Position numbers and translations under genes: made by a program
Notes under the pieces: model-generated
Databases searched by the model: none
What the model saw: the letters and a program-made list of their open reading frames with translations, nothing else
Told to the model about the DNA's origin: nothing
DNA from: Ifrita kowaldi
Taxonomy: Eukaryota; Chordata; Aves; Passeriformes; Cinclosomatidae
DNA: 64,000 nt
NCBI GenBank assembly: GCA_013398055.1
Contig: VZRS01006544.1
Coordinates: 62,258 to 126,257 of the forward strand
Reading direction: 5' to 3'
Shown: piece by piece, positions 12,901 through 27,000 of the stretch
How the letters are laid out: each line of letters begins with the position of its first letter
Numbering within the stretch: the stretch's first letter is position 1

Positions 12901-15900
12901 TTTTTCAAAAATCCCTCCAAAAAGGTTTCAGTCTTGACTGAGCCTGTCTCCAGTTTGGAGATGGAAATGTTTTGACTCCTTTCCCCAGCCCGCCCTGAAA
13001 CAAACCTGCTCAAAGGGGCCAATGAACCCCAGAGTCACAGAAATCTTCTCTCCCCTCCTGTCCTCTGCTGGCCTGGGACTCGCAGGCTCGAAAGGGTGGG
13101 GAAAGGACCCTTGTTCCAAGTGGCAAGTGGTTCCAAGAGCCATTCCCACATTCCTGCTCCTTCCCACGGCAGCACACACAGGATACCCCAAAACGCAGTG
13201 CCACCCCCATAGCTGCTCACCCCCAGGGAGACCAGGTGCCTTCACAGCCCCAGACCACCCCCACTGACCACTGGGGAACTCAGTATTGCATCCTAAGTGA
13301 AAGATTGACACAAATCCTGCTGTCCTGATTAGCCACCCTTCTAATCCCCATGATGTCAGCGGGGTTTTGCCCGGCTGGATTTGGCCCATCGCCAAAGAGC
13401 TCTGGGTTTTATTGTCCTGGCTCTGGCTGGTGGTGGCAGGAGGAGGCTGCAGGTGTGAGCCTGCAGGAGGAGCCTGGCCTGGTGTTTTAGATACCCAGCA
13501 AAATTCACAGCCAAGTTTTGTTCATCTTTGTGGGAAAGGTGTTTCCTAAAGAAAGCAGAAAAATCCCACTATGCAGTTCCTCTTTAACTATACAGCACAT
13601 ACATATTTATATATGTGTATGGGTTTGATTATTTCTATGAGTATAAATATATATGTAGTAATTATACTGTTCTCATGGTTTTTACAAGCACAGTTTCTGG
13701 GGCTAAGACAAGGTACACATGTGGTGAGGGGAGGAAACGAAGAGATGGAAGGAGAGGAAACTGCTGCTGCACACAGCAGCTCTCATCTAACCCCCATTTT
13801 TTACACTGATGGAATGCACCCAGTGACTGTTTCTACTATTTAAGGAAAAAGGTTCCTATACAAAATCCTGTGGTTTTGAAGTGATCCTTTTATAGGCATA
13901 AAAAGATTTTTCCATATCCCTCTGTTTGATTTCTTTTCTTCTGCTCAGACCTGGCTACTCAAATAGATATTTGCAGAATATCATGCACTGGAATCAGACA
14001 TTTCATTCCGATTCTTGGTACTGGAGATCAAATATCCCAGCAATTTACTACATAAAGCCATGGGGATGCAAACTGGAGTCAGTTTAGCTGTAGGGCAGTG
14101 CAAGACAGAGTTGAATTTCATCCAGCACCCATCCCAAGGGATTTCGTGCTGGCAATGACCCATCACAGAATTGAATGTGCTGCATGCTCCACAGCGGGTT
14201 TGCTTCTCTCAGGGTTCTCAATGGTGGTGAATATTAATGGTGTTTGTAATCTCAGGTTTTGGGGTAAGAATAACTATATGTTAACCTTGAGTTAATAACA
14301 CAGGGGTTTATCCTAAACAGCAGTTGGATGCAATGCACAGCCTGCACCTGGAGCAGGGACCTGAACACTCATCTCTCCTGTGCCAGAAGTGGGAAATGTG
14401 GCATTCACATCTGTTCAGGCCCAAAACGTGGTGCACATCTTGGACAGAGAGGTGCAGGCAGCGATGTGTGACGGGGCTGTGGTGGGGGTGTCTGGGCTGT
14501 GGCTGTGGCCTCTCCTGGGGGAAGACTCGTGCAGGCAGCACACATCACGTGCAGGGTCTCAGGTGGAATACACACAGCCCAAGGGCAGATGCTGAGCTGC
14601 TCGGCCCTGCTGAAATCCTGGGATGTGAAGCAGCAAAGCAAACCCTAGTGATTTACAAGCAAGTCCTGAGACACCTGAGGGCTCCCTGTCTCCCCCTTCA
14701 GCCAACAGTGTCCTTGGGGGCATCTGGGCACAAGGGCTAAGCTGGGGATCCAAAAGCAGCATTACACAGCTCAGTGCTTTGTAAGGACCAACACAATCTT
14801 TAATTTATTACTCTGGCCTGTACAGTCATATACTGTGCTGGAGGCAGCTTTTCTGCACAAAACGACAAGCCAAGGGATTTACAGAGTTCCAGTAGCCACT
14901 CACTGCCAGATGTCTATTATCTCATCACATACATATGCTTCACAATGATGCTGGAGCTAATACTTTCCTCCACCGCCACAGAGAAGTGCCTGGTACCACC
15001 AGTTTGTGCTGACATAAATAACAACCTGTCCAAGCATCTCCCCTACAAGTGCTGGGGGAAGGGGCAAGGACATAAGTTCCAGATGGGAATACAGCCAGGG
15101 GTTGTGCCCTTGGTGGCTTTGAGTTATGTAATTTTATCTCATTGCAACATGAGAGGAAGTGATTCCTCCACACACTGCATTGTATTTGGCTGCCTGCTCA
15201 CGTACTTTTTTATGAATGTAGGAGGACTGGTTATAGGGATGATGACAAAACTGTACCAAAGCAGCTGAGACCCCAGTATATCATTAAAAAATTAACCTGC
15301 TATGTGGCTCCCCCTTGACAGATGAGGTATGTTCACTCATCCCTGCTATAAAGTTATGTAAATCTCTGACTTCAGAGGAATAAATTTTGATCTACTCCCA
15401 CACTGAATGAGTGGGAAATGCTGAATTTTGCATCAGTGGTACAGGTCTCAACTCTACAGGCTTTGAGGACTTTCAATTTAAAATCATCTTTTAACTGTAT
15501 ATGAGGTCACTACAGAAAATTATGTGATCCACATGCGTTTCCAGCTCATCTAGAAGGAACAAGTAAGGCCAGGCTGAAGACATATTGACAGAATGGGGAT
15601 GAAAAACTAAGTGGTGTCTGCCCACAGAGGGACAAACTCGTGGCACCCTCCCAAACTGTGGGTGGTCTATTGTGCATTGCTGTAGTCAATGAGAACATTA
15701 CACTCATACATGCAAACCGAATTTGAAAAAAACAGTATTTAAACAAACAATGAATGTATTGTAACCTCATAATTCATACACACTGAACCTCGGCTCTCCC
15801 TACTCCAATACATAGTAGCCTTCTCAAAGCCCTGCAATTTGATTTTAAAAAAGGAATGCTGTGGGCGTTGAGTTAGTGTAGAAGTACACAAGACCATTGA

Positions 15901-18900
15901 TGACTCTGTTTTCATCTACACAGAGCATAAGGCAAGTAGGTGATTTATTTTTATTGGCACTGCTGGCAGATAAGCTTCCACTATTATGAAGTTGTCATAG
16001 GTTGGGTTGGCTCTGGCTGTCAGTCAGAGCACGCCAGCAGAAAACCCAATTCAGTAATTACATCCTCCTTAAGGATGTGTTGCAGAGGAAGGCTGTGGTC
16101 CCTGCTTCTCCCATGGAAATAACCAGGAGTGCTCCGAGCCGACAAAGGACTTGGACTGTGGTTGATTTTTGTAAATGTTGTGGCGTGTCATGGGACATCA
16201 CAACTATGCTACAACTGAATGAAAAATGTTCAAATTCAAAAAACAACTAAGCCCTGAGACTGAAAAATAGAAATCCTTTACAAAGATGCTGAGATCTGGT
16301 GCCACCAACCCCTTTTACAGACTTCAGCAGAGTGAGGGCAAGAAGAGCAAGGTGGGGCCTCTTCACTTGGCCGTTGCTCTCCCAGCTTCTACAAAATTTA
16401 CACTGTGATCACCTGGACTCTGGAATTAAGAGGACAGACTCTTGATGGATATTCCCACTCTTGCCAAGTTGTAGCTAATTTATCCAGATACTACCCTTTG
16501 CTTGAAGGAGACCTTGATTATCACACAAATTACATTTTTACCCCATTCATCTGAGATCTCAAGAGGGAAAGGAATTTTTTTTTTTAATTAAAGATTGCTA
16601 GAGAGGTCTAGCAAGTAAAAACACCACGAATACAAATGGATGATCAGGGCTGAATATCAGATTATATTAACAGCCCTGCAGAATTTGCTCCATTTAATTT
16701 AGCTTTAAATTTCTGTGCTGTGTGTTTGTGTGTCTCCACAGTAGAACTCATGCTTCTTGGACAATGGCAGCCCACTCTGTACTCACGTCTGCTGTGGAAA
16801 CAAGGCAAATCTCCTTTAGCTTCAAGGCCAGCAACAAAGACATCCTAAAGAATGGCAAATCACAGCTCCATATGGACACACACATGCTTTGGGAATGTCT
16901 GAAAGCATCTGCAGTGGAGAGCAGAGCTACTCAGATTTTGTGACTTAGAAATGTTCTTCCCAAAACTAGAATTTTGTCACTGTTTTTTTTAAAGTCACCT
17001 CTTGCACACAAATGTTGCTTTTGAACAAGTGTTTTGCAGTGTATTTTAAAAACACAGCTGTAATTTAGGTCTACAGTTTTTGAAAAAAAAAGTACCTTAA
17101 GAAATTTGAATTTCATTTGTCCATCTCTAGTACCAGGTACATAAAAATTTAAAAAATATCAAAGGGTGTTCTTTATATTTTAGGGGTTTCTTCACCTTGT
17201 TTGTCCATCTCTCTTGTGCCCCCAAAGGCTGGGCCACGCCTGCCTTTCCTGCCTTACCGAACCAGTCCACCAGAGCGGCCCCAGGACCTCAACACCAACA
17301 CCACTCTGATGCACTCTGCATTTTGGAGAGGGGTGAACGCCCCCCGGTGCCTGCTGAGCAGGGGAGGAGCTGCACCCTGGGCCACCCACAGGCCCTGATG
17401 GGACATCCCAGCTCAGAACCTCAGCCATGTGCTGTGTCCAGGGCTGCTCCTGTGCTCCTTCTCCTCCTTGTTTCTCAGCCAGAGCTTTGCAAAGGTCTGA
17501 GTTTCCTCTAGCTGGCAGCTGGGCATGCTGCTTTCCTTGATGAAATCTGTTTGGAAACGGTAAAGATCTGAGGGCTCCCTCAGCCGGAAAATCAGATTTG
17601 GCTTACCTGAGTGTCAGGTCAGCTGAGCTGGAGTTAATAAACAGCTGGGGATGAAGAGGGACAGTGATGGAGTGGCTCGTGGGAGCCTGTCAGATTGGTT
17701 TCCTGCAGGGTCTGGCCCTTGGTGCTGCCTCAGCCACTGCCTTGGGCACGCCCTGCCCTGCCAGCAGCCAGCGCTCGCCTGGGCAAAGGGCAGCTGGTGC
17801 TGGGACAGAGCCAGCTCGTCGCATGTCCCAAACCCATGGGGACTTCATGGCCTGGGAACACCTCCGGCTGTAGCAGAGCCACACGCTGCCTTGTGCAGAT
17901 GGGCTGACAGCACAGCCTCACGAGCCTCCTCTTGGTGCGAAATGCAGCTAAATAATCCAACTTGTTACTTGTCCCTGTCAGTCAGTGGGCCAGGCATCAC
18001 TGCTGCTGGGCTTCCAACTCTGGAGACAGGAAAATGGACCATCCCAGGCTCACCGTATCTGCACCCCTAACTACATAGCCAAGGCCCTTTAAAAATGTCT
18101 GTAGAGGTGGAACAAAGTGGATTATGCAAGGAACCCTTCTTATGCAGTAGCTCTGAATATGCTGAACTGCTTGAGGAGGGTGTCCCTGCTCTGTGTGCCC
18201 ACCAGTGAACCCCACACACCCTCTTTTCCTGGGCATGTCCTGCCTGATATGGAGTCTAAGCACTCCCACGCTGAACTCAGAGTTTCTTTCCAGGGTGGGA
18301 TAAAAAGGCAGACCTCCCCCATGCACCATGGGTTGCTTCTAGGACTGCTTGCACAGGCAGGGCTGTGCCCACACCATCAGGAAGCTGTGCAGGGAGATAT
18401 CTTGCTTTGAAAGAGGGGACAGGGACAGAGATAAAAAATGCAGAAAACTGGTGAAAATGTGACTCCTGGTTACCATGGCTGTAATCCTCCTCACAGTGCT
18501 GCAGCTGAAAGAAAAAGAGAGGTGGTTCAAGGCAGCCAGGGGCTCTGACATGGGGATTTCATGATCTTCAGAGGACATATGGGGTGACAGCAGGTGTTGC
18601 AAGGGGTGTCTCCAGGCAGGCAGTGGTTATGACAGTGCCCCTTCCCACAGATGTTTTGGGGCCCTGGCATGCCTGAATTCAGACCCCTTCTCCTTCCAAG
18701 GCATGGGTGCCCCTAGAGCAGGGACCATCCCGCTGCATCCTCCACCCCTCCTTTTGGGCACCTCATCATGAAATGGACGCAGTGGGAAGGCACTGCTGGA
18801 GGTCCTCTTGGGATTCAGATCACCAGCCCTTACCCTGTTTGCTCATCTTCTTCTAGTCAAAAATGAGATTATTCCCTTCAGCTGCCAGAGGCTGAAAATA

Positions 18901-20794
18901 AAAATGAGTCAGATCTGATTTTGTATCACTGCAGTCAGACTTTCTGTGCTGTGCAGGGGAAACAAAGAAAGGTGAAATCCCTGAAGGGAAGGATTTGCAA
19001 AATTCTGCGGGAAATTGGTATTACAGATAATTGTTTCCTGCTGAGGGGATATAACAGAACTTTGCAGAAAAGCTGTCCTTTTCAGCAATATCCACTGCAG
19101 CGTACCCAGGCACACAAGTCTGTCTTTAGCATAAATATGCTCCACTGCACATTTTCCTCCTGCATCTGAAATTTAGTATTGGTTAATTCCACTGGGATTT
19201 CCTTTAAAAGAGACATCACAGCGTAAATGATAAACCTGTTAAATTACAACTAAGGAGAAATGGTGGGTGCTTTGGCTTCTGGAGCATCAAGACTTTGATT
19301 CTTAATGGTAGCTGTTGAGACTTAGCAGTTGAAAATGTGACAAGAAAATTATTGACTATCAGAACAAAATCCCTGCTCCTAGGCAGGTTCATGCCACCAG
19401 AAGGCACTTTTTTTTCATGTTTGGCTGAGCATAAAAAAAGACAATTATGAGTAGCTTCTTCTTTGTATCTAATGCCCAGTATTTAGAGAGTATGTCCTTT
19501 TTTCCTCCCTGTTGAAGGTACCATGTTAAAATAAGTCAGCAGTAATAAAATAAATATGACAATTAAAGTAGTTCTAGCTTTTACCATTGTATACAGTGAT
19601 GGATATGCTTATATATATATAAAAAAAATCATTTTTTTTTCTAAGCCAAAACACCATTGGTAGGCTACTCTCAGCTACAATAGTGTTAACAGTGGATGAG
19701 AGAATGGGTCCTCAGACAAGCTCCTCTTTATTCTTCCACTGACCTTACCAAAGCAGAATGATGGCACTCACTGAGTCAAATACTGCTGTTCATTGAATGA
19801 AGCGCTCTTGCTCAGCTGTCTCTGACAGCTCTAAATTTGAAGCAGGAGAAACTTTGACCAGACAAAAGAAAACTTCTGCTTATAATTATCACAACAAGAC
19901 CAAAACCAAGAGCACTGTGACTGTTTTATTAATAGTGTGCTTTACTGCTCCCAACCTTTGCAAAATCTGTTTATCTGGCTCTCCAAAAATATAACTACTT
20001 GGACCTATTTCATATGGATCGTGAAGGATAAAGACATTCCTGAAAGCTCACTTGCCAGCTCTGCTGTTCTGCCAGCAGCAGTAATTTGAGAAGGAATCAT
20101 GGTCCCTTTGAAATATGGATCACAGCATGGCTGGAGGATGGGGCCCAGCCAGACACACACGCATGGACAGATCTACAGGAGATTTGTTTTCTGTCCCACA
20201 GTAGCTCTCATCTTCCCTCTTCTGCTGCTCTGCAGTTTTCCTGCTGAGGACACATGTACGCAGAGAAGACACCAAATCTTGTCCTTGAAATCATTTCAGA
20301 AACATGCTTCCACATCTTCTCCTGATTGTGGGAAGAGGTGCCAACTGCAGAAGGCTGGAGCAGGAAGTGGCTCAGATCTCATGTTTTCCTTACACATCTC
20401 AGTAATAGCTTTTTGAAGAACTAGAGCATTTTTGCAGAACTGAAGGGTGCTGATGGCATCTGGTTTAACATGATAAACCTTGCTTGTCGTCCCAAATTTA
20501 CTGGCTAGCAGATCAGCTCATCTGTTAGATAGGTATAGTGGCTCCCTGACATCATCAGGAGTGAATGTGTTACATCAATTAAGCCTTTTACAGCCCAGCT
20601 TGGATTTAGGTAAAGAGCAGTAACTGAAGGGCTTAATGAGGAAAACAGCTTGTGCATGTGGAGCCCTACCTGAGATATGCATTTGAAAAGTGCAAGTGTC
20701 GGTCACACAGAGCCCTAACTGCTTTATCAGGCAAGAGGAGAAACCCGGCAAAGCTTAATGGTCTCATGGCAAGACATGTGAATGAGGTCGAGAA

Positions 20795-20870
20795 ATGTCT
20801 GTCAGAGATGTCTGTCAGATGTCAAGGGATGCTTCCATCCAAAATAACCAGTTCCCAGCACTGGGAACTG
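20795..20870. repeat. 13-bp tandem repeat and adjacent palindrome
   Basis: ATGTCTGTCAG occurs at 20795-20805 and again at 20808-20818, a 13-bp period. About 30 bases further on, CAGTTCCCAG (20849-20858) and CTGGGAACTG (20861-20870) form a perfect 10-bp inverted repeat with a 2-base loop. No function is evident. Confidence 0.75.
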
Positions 20871-23800
20871 TGTGCCTCAGTTTGCCATCTACTCAGAGCT
20901 TTCTTGGAAGTAAGTGGCTTTTTCAGGAGCAAGGTGAATGAGCTGTGGTAGAAGAGCAACTACGCTCTTCCTCACTCCCTGTAAGTCACTGCAATTTGAT
21001 AACCAGATTTCTGTAACTATTTTGAGCTCCATCTTGAGAAAAAAGGCACATGGACAGATATACTCTGCAATGTAATAGAAGACTTGGTTATTGGAGGAAC
21101 TTTATACCTTGTCAGGAATGCCTTTAAGCTATTCTTGTGTAGATTTATATTGATGGGTGGCAGTATGAGTGGATTTGAGCCTGGCATCCCATGACCCATC
21201 CAGTTTCCCCACAAGCAGCAGATGCCAGACCTGACTCCACTATGCCCTATCAGGCCACCAGTAGCAAGAACAGTGGAGGAGAGATCATCAGTTTTCTGTG
21301 AAGAGTATCTTCATCACCTCTACTGTGGAGCCCTGTTAGAGAGTGGGAGAAGGAGAGTGTTACATGGGAGAACGTTCTCAAGCCAGGCTAGTGGCTGCCT
21401 CCTCCCACAGGAGTGTAAAATCACATTTGTGCTGTTCTCTTCATGACCCTCTGGCTGCAAAGAACCCCACGGTGGCTGTACCCGCTGGAAAGACCAGCAC
21501 TGGCCACAGTTTGACCGAGAGCAGCTGTGGTTGCTGAATTCAGAGCTCAGGCACATCCACAGAGCATCTGAGTATCCCAAACACAGTCACCTCATCTGCA
21601 GGGCTGGACAGGCACATCAGGCAGGCTCTGATGGCCAAGCCCAGTCAAGACAACAGAACCTAGAGTCAGCCTACTGCAGAAGTCCAGGTTTTTAAAGAGG
21701 TTCAGGGAAGGGGTGTACAAAAGGGGGAACCTAAGTCCTTAGGCAGCTGTGAATCACTGTCTTGGATTTAGGCACCTAAGTGCTTTTTTGGATTTCATCC
21801 CAAACACTTCATTGTGTGAGTGTTGCATTAACAACAGCCCGGTCAGAGGATAAGCAGCAACAGAAATGCTCCAAGCTGCTATTTTAATGCATCCTAGAAT
21901 GTGAACAAATGATCACCGCAGATACAGCTGTACTGGGTTACGGTGCCATTGCCCCAAGCTGTTTCCTTCACTTGTACAAGGAACACCCCTCAGCAGAACA
22001 TCCTTCACCAGCAAAACCACCAGCCCAGTGCAGCCCAGAAACGTATCCAGGCTAGAACCACTGACCTGGTGTTGAAATGGGCATGCAGGTCCCACTGTCC
22101 ATACATCTGACTCTGTTAGAGGGGAAGGTGGATCCTGGCAGGTAGAGGAGGACAGCATCTTAAAGCAGTATTGTTATTTCTGTAGGGATTGTTTGCCTCC
22201 ATTTTCAAATATGGAGCGGCCACTTGTAAGGAACTGACAACTTTTGCAACTTGCTCTTCAGCTTCCCTTCTGAAACACATGAAGTACCTACATGGTTAGT
22301 GGTGCTGCTCATGACCACTAAGTTCATGTTAAATAGAAGGACAACAGAGGCTCTTCTAGAAATGATGGAAATAAAAAGATAGGGCTGTGTGTGCCATTTT
22401 TCACTTTAGGCAAGCATACTCTGACTTTGGAGGATACACGTTCAGGTGAACGCTGCCTGCAGGGCACAACAAAAGACAGAGCTGAAGTAAGAAGATTCAG
22501 TTCTATTTTAACTTTCCCCTTGGAGTGGATGCAGCTTGACTTCTCTGATGTAGGCTGCCTGGCTGCAAGTTGCACAAACAGGGAGGGTTTAATCTCCTTT
22601 CAAACAGCCGTTCATTCGGAGGCTGGCTGGCTGCTTTTCTCCCAGAGCACTCTGAAACAGCTAGAACAAAGGATCTCCTTCTAGGTTCAGGTCTTTGTCA
22701 GGTGGAGGCAGATCTTCTGGGGCCTCACATCTAGACAGGGGAATGTGGGATCCCCAGAAGAGGGACTTGCCTGAGGGTGGGACTGGGTTTGGGCACAGTG
22801 GCAATGCAATTAAAGAGTGTGTGTGATGTAAATGTCCCACAGCACCCTGGTCTTTAAGCAGCCTGTCTCCTCTAAGGGATGCCTGCATGATGCTTCTGTA
22901 TCACAGTGCTGCAATATGCCCAAATGTCAGGGGTGAAGCTGGATCCAGGGAAGGAAAAGATGTGATAAACAAGGCTTTAGTGGTGTCTGCTTCTCATCTG
23001 AAGTAGAGAAAATATGGTGAGGTAGAGGTGTAATTTCCACTGATGAGTCTGGAAGTCCTTTAGTGAATTGGGGGCTGCATGAATTGTGCAGAAGGTGACC
23101 TCAGAACAAACCCACCTAGTAAAATGCACATGGATGCCTTTCGATTAATCTGAATTAGACTCTGCCTAAAAAAAAATCTTCAATTATTTTGGTGCTTGGT
23201 TCCATTTTCTCTCTGGTCCTGGAAGGAAGGAGAGAAGTAGAAAAATTCAGCTTGATAAGGAAAGTCTTCTGGTAGGAGAGCTTGAATTTCTCTGCCTTCC
23301 AAGCAAGATTTCTTTGTAATACCAGTATAAACTTCTACAACATAACTAATAGATTTCAATGACTCTCAAATCCTAATGTGGTCCCTACTGACCTGCAAAC
23401 CTTCACGGTGCAGGCTGACATTCTGATGTCTGTGCTACAATCCTTTGCACAGTTGCTGTAACCTAAAAGGTTGTCAAGAAAAACTGTGCTTCCGTAATGT
23501 TGCTCAGATAAATTCTTGGTACCAGTACTTTTCCAAAAAATATCTCCTCTCCTATCTCTTCGAAAAGCAATTCCAGTGGAGAGTAGATAAGAAATGGGGA
23601 TGACATCAGTATCTGCAGAAGTGCCTGTAAAAGAACAAGAGAGCAAACAAGAGTTAAATTCAAGACTAAAATATACATGCACAAGGCAAGTTTATTACTG
23701 TGGGGCTGAGACACATCCCCACTCACTCCACTAAACCTGTCTACAAGCAGGTAGAAAGGAAGGAAAGCAGCTTGGGAAGCTGACTCTGTACAGCAGGGAT

Positions 23801-23969
23801 GCTCTGCACAGCTGTATTTTTCTGGTTTTGGTTTTCTGCATGAAGCAGAGGTGGGTCTGTACCACCCCCACAGATAACAGCACACTCCCTGTGTGATTTC
23901 ATAGCGTAGTCAGGCACTTGGAAAGGATTTTTCTATGAAGAATGGATTTGAGTCATAAGCCTTTGACCC

Positions 23970-24085
23970 TGCGGCCCATCCGAGACGGCCGTGACATGTC
24001 ACTGCTCCCTGATAAGGATTCCCCGCGCCGCCTCTGCCGCTCCCATGGCACTGAGCTGCTCTGGGCCGGGCGCACGGCCCTGGCC
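23970..24085. promoter_or_regulatory. Small CpG-rich patch, possible regulatory element
   Basis: Roughly eleven CpG dinucleotides fall within about 110 bases (for example GACGGCCGTGAC and CCCCGCGCCGCC), set in flanks that are nearly CpG-free. Open frames cross it on both strands, but none resembles a known protein. It could be a minor promoter, an enhancer, a lncRNA first exon, or a remnant of a GC-rich exon. It is too short to be called a CpG island with confidence. Confidence 0.3.
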
Positions 24086-27000
24086 TCCCTCCAGAGCCCT
24101 GGGATCTGTGCAATCTCCAGTGTCAAGATGTGTTTGGATATGGAGAGCCGCGACACTCTGTTCTATATCAGAGAGATAACAGGAGCATCCCCTGGCCCGA
24201 GGAGACAGATGCCTGGTGCTGGGTGTTGAGCGGCCAAGGCCCGTCCATCTGTGGGCTTTCTGCCTGCTCCTTAACCCTGCATGATAGTCACATCTTCAAG
24301 GGGCTGGTTTTTTGAAGATAAACATAGCTTCTCTGGTTCAAAAATTACAAGTCTTTATCCTATTTTTTTTTTCTTTAACCAAGAAGGTCTGTAATTTCAG
24401 CTTTTTGGGTGAGGCTCTCTGTGGGAATGCACTGACATGAAGGGGTCTTGCAAACTCTCGTTGAACTTTTTGAGTGCTCCCATTACAAACAAGCTTTTCT
24501 TCACTCTTTGTCCTTGCTACTGTGCTCAAATTCTCTTATTAAAAAAACCCAAACAACCTACTGCAGATAGCTTTCTCCCCTCGATCTCATAAAACCATGT
24601 AGATCCACTGGAGGGAGACACTATTTCAGAAAGGGCAGTGCTGTCTTTTGAAACTTAAGATTTGGAAACTTATGTTGCCACAGCTAAAAGCTTAAATTGA
24701 TGACTTAAATAGCAGTTAATTCAGTCCTTATGGACATAATAGAAACTATGACACAAAGCATTTATAAAAAAAGCCTTTTTATTGTGTATTAAAACACACA
24801 GTTTCAAGGATGCTCTCCTCTCCCCAGGGGAACCTGCACTGCTCAGGGAAGGGCTCGCTGCAGAGGCTCCAGCATGAGTGGTACCAAAGCATGGCAAGTG
24901 CTGGGGGAAGGACAGCCACTCCAAGGCGTTTATCTCCAGCCTCCTGAGGGCAAGCAGGAGGACTATCATGGCAATGGCAGACCCACAGCCCGTGGCCACT
25001 GATCTGACTGCCCCTCCTGCTGCGTGCCCTTGCCGGCTGCACACAGGTGCCTCAGCACCTTTGAGCCTCTCTATATGGCTGTGACAGGGGTTGGGAAAAG
25101 GGGGTAACCTGCTCCAGGGCAGCTTTCCTTTATCTTCCCAATAATTACAGTCTGACCAAAGTTTTGAAGAGTATAAATGTTTCCAGACTCTATTTCTTGA
25201 TATTTACTGCTGTAGCTATAGGTTCTTCTGCCATCAGCATATATTTTCCTTTTTTTCCCAGGTCTTCAGATGCCTTTTAATAGCAGTGATTCCACAGCCC
25301 AGATGTATCAGTGTAAATAAATAAGAATCCTTTTATTTGTACTGTATTTGCCATCTTCCAGCTTATTGTTTATACATATATGCTCAGGAAAAGGAGGAGA
25401 CATTCCCAAAAAGACCTCTCTGGTTTCTAGATTACTTCACATACCTTTGTCACTCTGGCCTTTGTGTTTCTCCTCCCCCAGATTCTCCACTATTTCAGTC
25501 TATTCTCCCAAATAAAGACCTGCTCAGCACCTATTATGCATTTGCAAGTTAAATTATCTGTTTTAGTAAGAATATGACTGCAGCTGTTTTGAAGATGAAG
25601 TTGATTCTTTTTTTTTCCCAAGTAAATTTGAAATTCATTTAATGAAAAAGGCAAAGAATTTTTAGCTAATGCCTGTGGGTAACCTCAGTTTGTTCTCAGT
25701 CTTCACTGTGACTCCAACAGGTCAGTATCTGACTTTGACCCAGTAATTCTGGAGTCACAGTGGGGTGGTGCTGAGCTGTAGCCAGACATTTGATGGGAGG
25801 ACAGGGTGGAACCCACTGCTTGACTAGACACTGGACATCAAACATGGCCCAGGGGCTGCTGAGCACTCATTAGTAAAGGTGAAGTGGGCATTTCCCCAGA
25901 CATCATCAACACATTGTGTTAACTCATGACATCTGACCAAAGGCTGCTCTTCTTTCAGCTTATTTGAAGTCTGTTTTCCTCATGCAATAGTCCACCCAAA
26001 GATGTTAATGGGATCCACAGCTCCTACTAATTTCTTCTTATTACAGAAATCAAGCTAAAACCAGCACTTGGAAACAGACCTTTTCTGAGCTGCACACCTC
26101 TCACTTCCCAGTGCCTGTGAGACTCCCCTCCTTATCAAGTGGAGCTCACATCTCTTGCAGGAATGCCAATGTGGCAGTCACAGCTGAGCCTCCATGTGTA
26201 TTATCCTCATGGAGATGGATGGAGCTGCCACAACATCTGTATTGTACCACTTTGTACCCCGGTACATAATGCACCCAATCTGTAGTACTTCATTAAGCAA
26301 ATGCAGGAATTAGTCTTCTCTGCAGTAGTAAGCATTCAAATTTTAAACTAAGAAAAGTAGGATAGATCCAATACCAACATGCTTTGCTACTGTGTAACTA
26401 TTCTCCTTTCATCTTCCCCTACCTCTGGGGGATGATTCTTCCTCCCCTCAACACCTTGCTGAGAGGCCAGCTAGAGCTTCTAATCCTTCTCAAGAGCTTT
26501 TCAGCTAAATGACTGTACAAATATTTTGGTCAAGAAACACCCCTGAAAAACAAGGCTTAACTGTTCTGTTCCTCAGCTGGGTGACAGGGGTAATTACTGT
26601 GATAACTTCCCATCTCTCTCGGGTGTTATGATGAGAAACTCATTAGTTATTTTCTGAGTACCCTGAGCCAAGTCCTTCAATAAAAGAGCTGTAAGGATTG
26701 TTTTAACAATATTTAGCACTTCAAAAGTTTTGGAAGCACTACCTAATTTTCCCAAATGTAAACCAGCTAAATTCTGCAGGGTAATTTGTGTGCCACACCC
26801 CTCAGCCTTTTCGTCAGTCTTCACAGTGTTCAGGAACTCACATGATATGGGTGTATGCTTTCTCTGTGTTCACTAGTCTTTTATTTTTAGCTTTTCCCCC
26901 CATTTTTTCCTCCCTCCAGCACACTTTCATGCATCATACTTTAGAACTTTAAGGTATGATAACAGATATCAGACATGATAGCTGAGTCCTTACACTTAAA

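Noticed and set aside
24721..25044. Minus-strand frame ending near an AATAAA on the minus strand (about 24780)
   Set aside because: A poly(A) signal alone is common in AT-rich DNA. I see no splice sites, no homology and no promoter.
26594..26824. Minus-strand 76-codon frame faintly recalling a retroelement product
   Set aside because: The resemblance is too weak to name. There is no neighbouring retroelement sequence or LTR, and no catalytic or structural motif.
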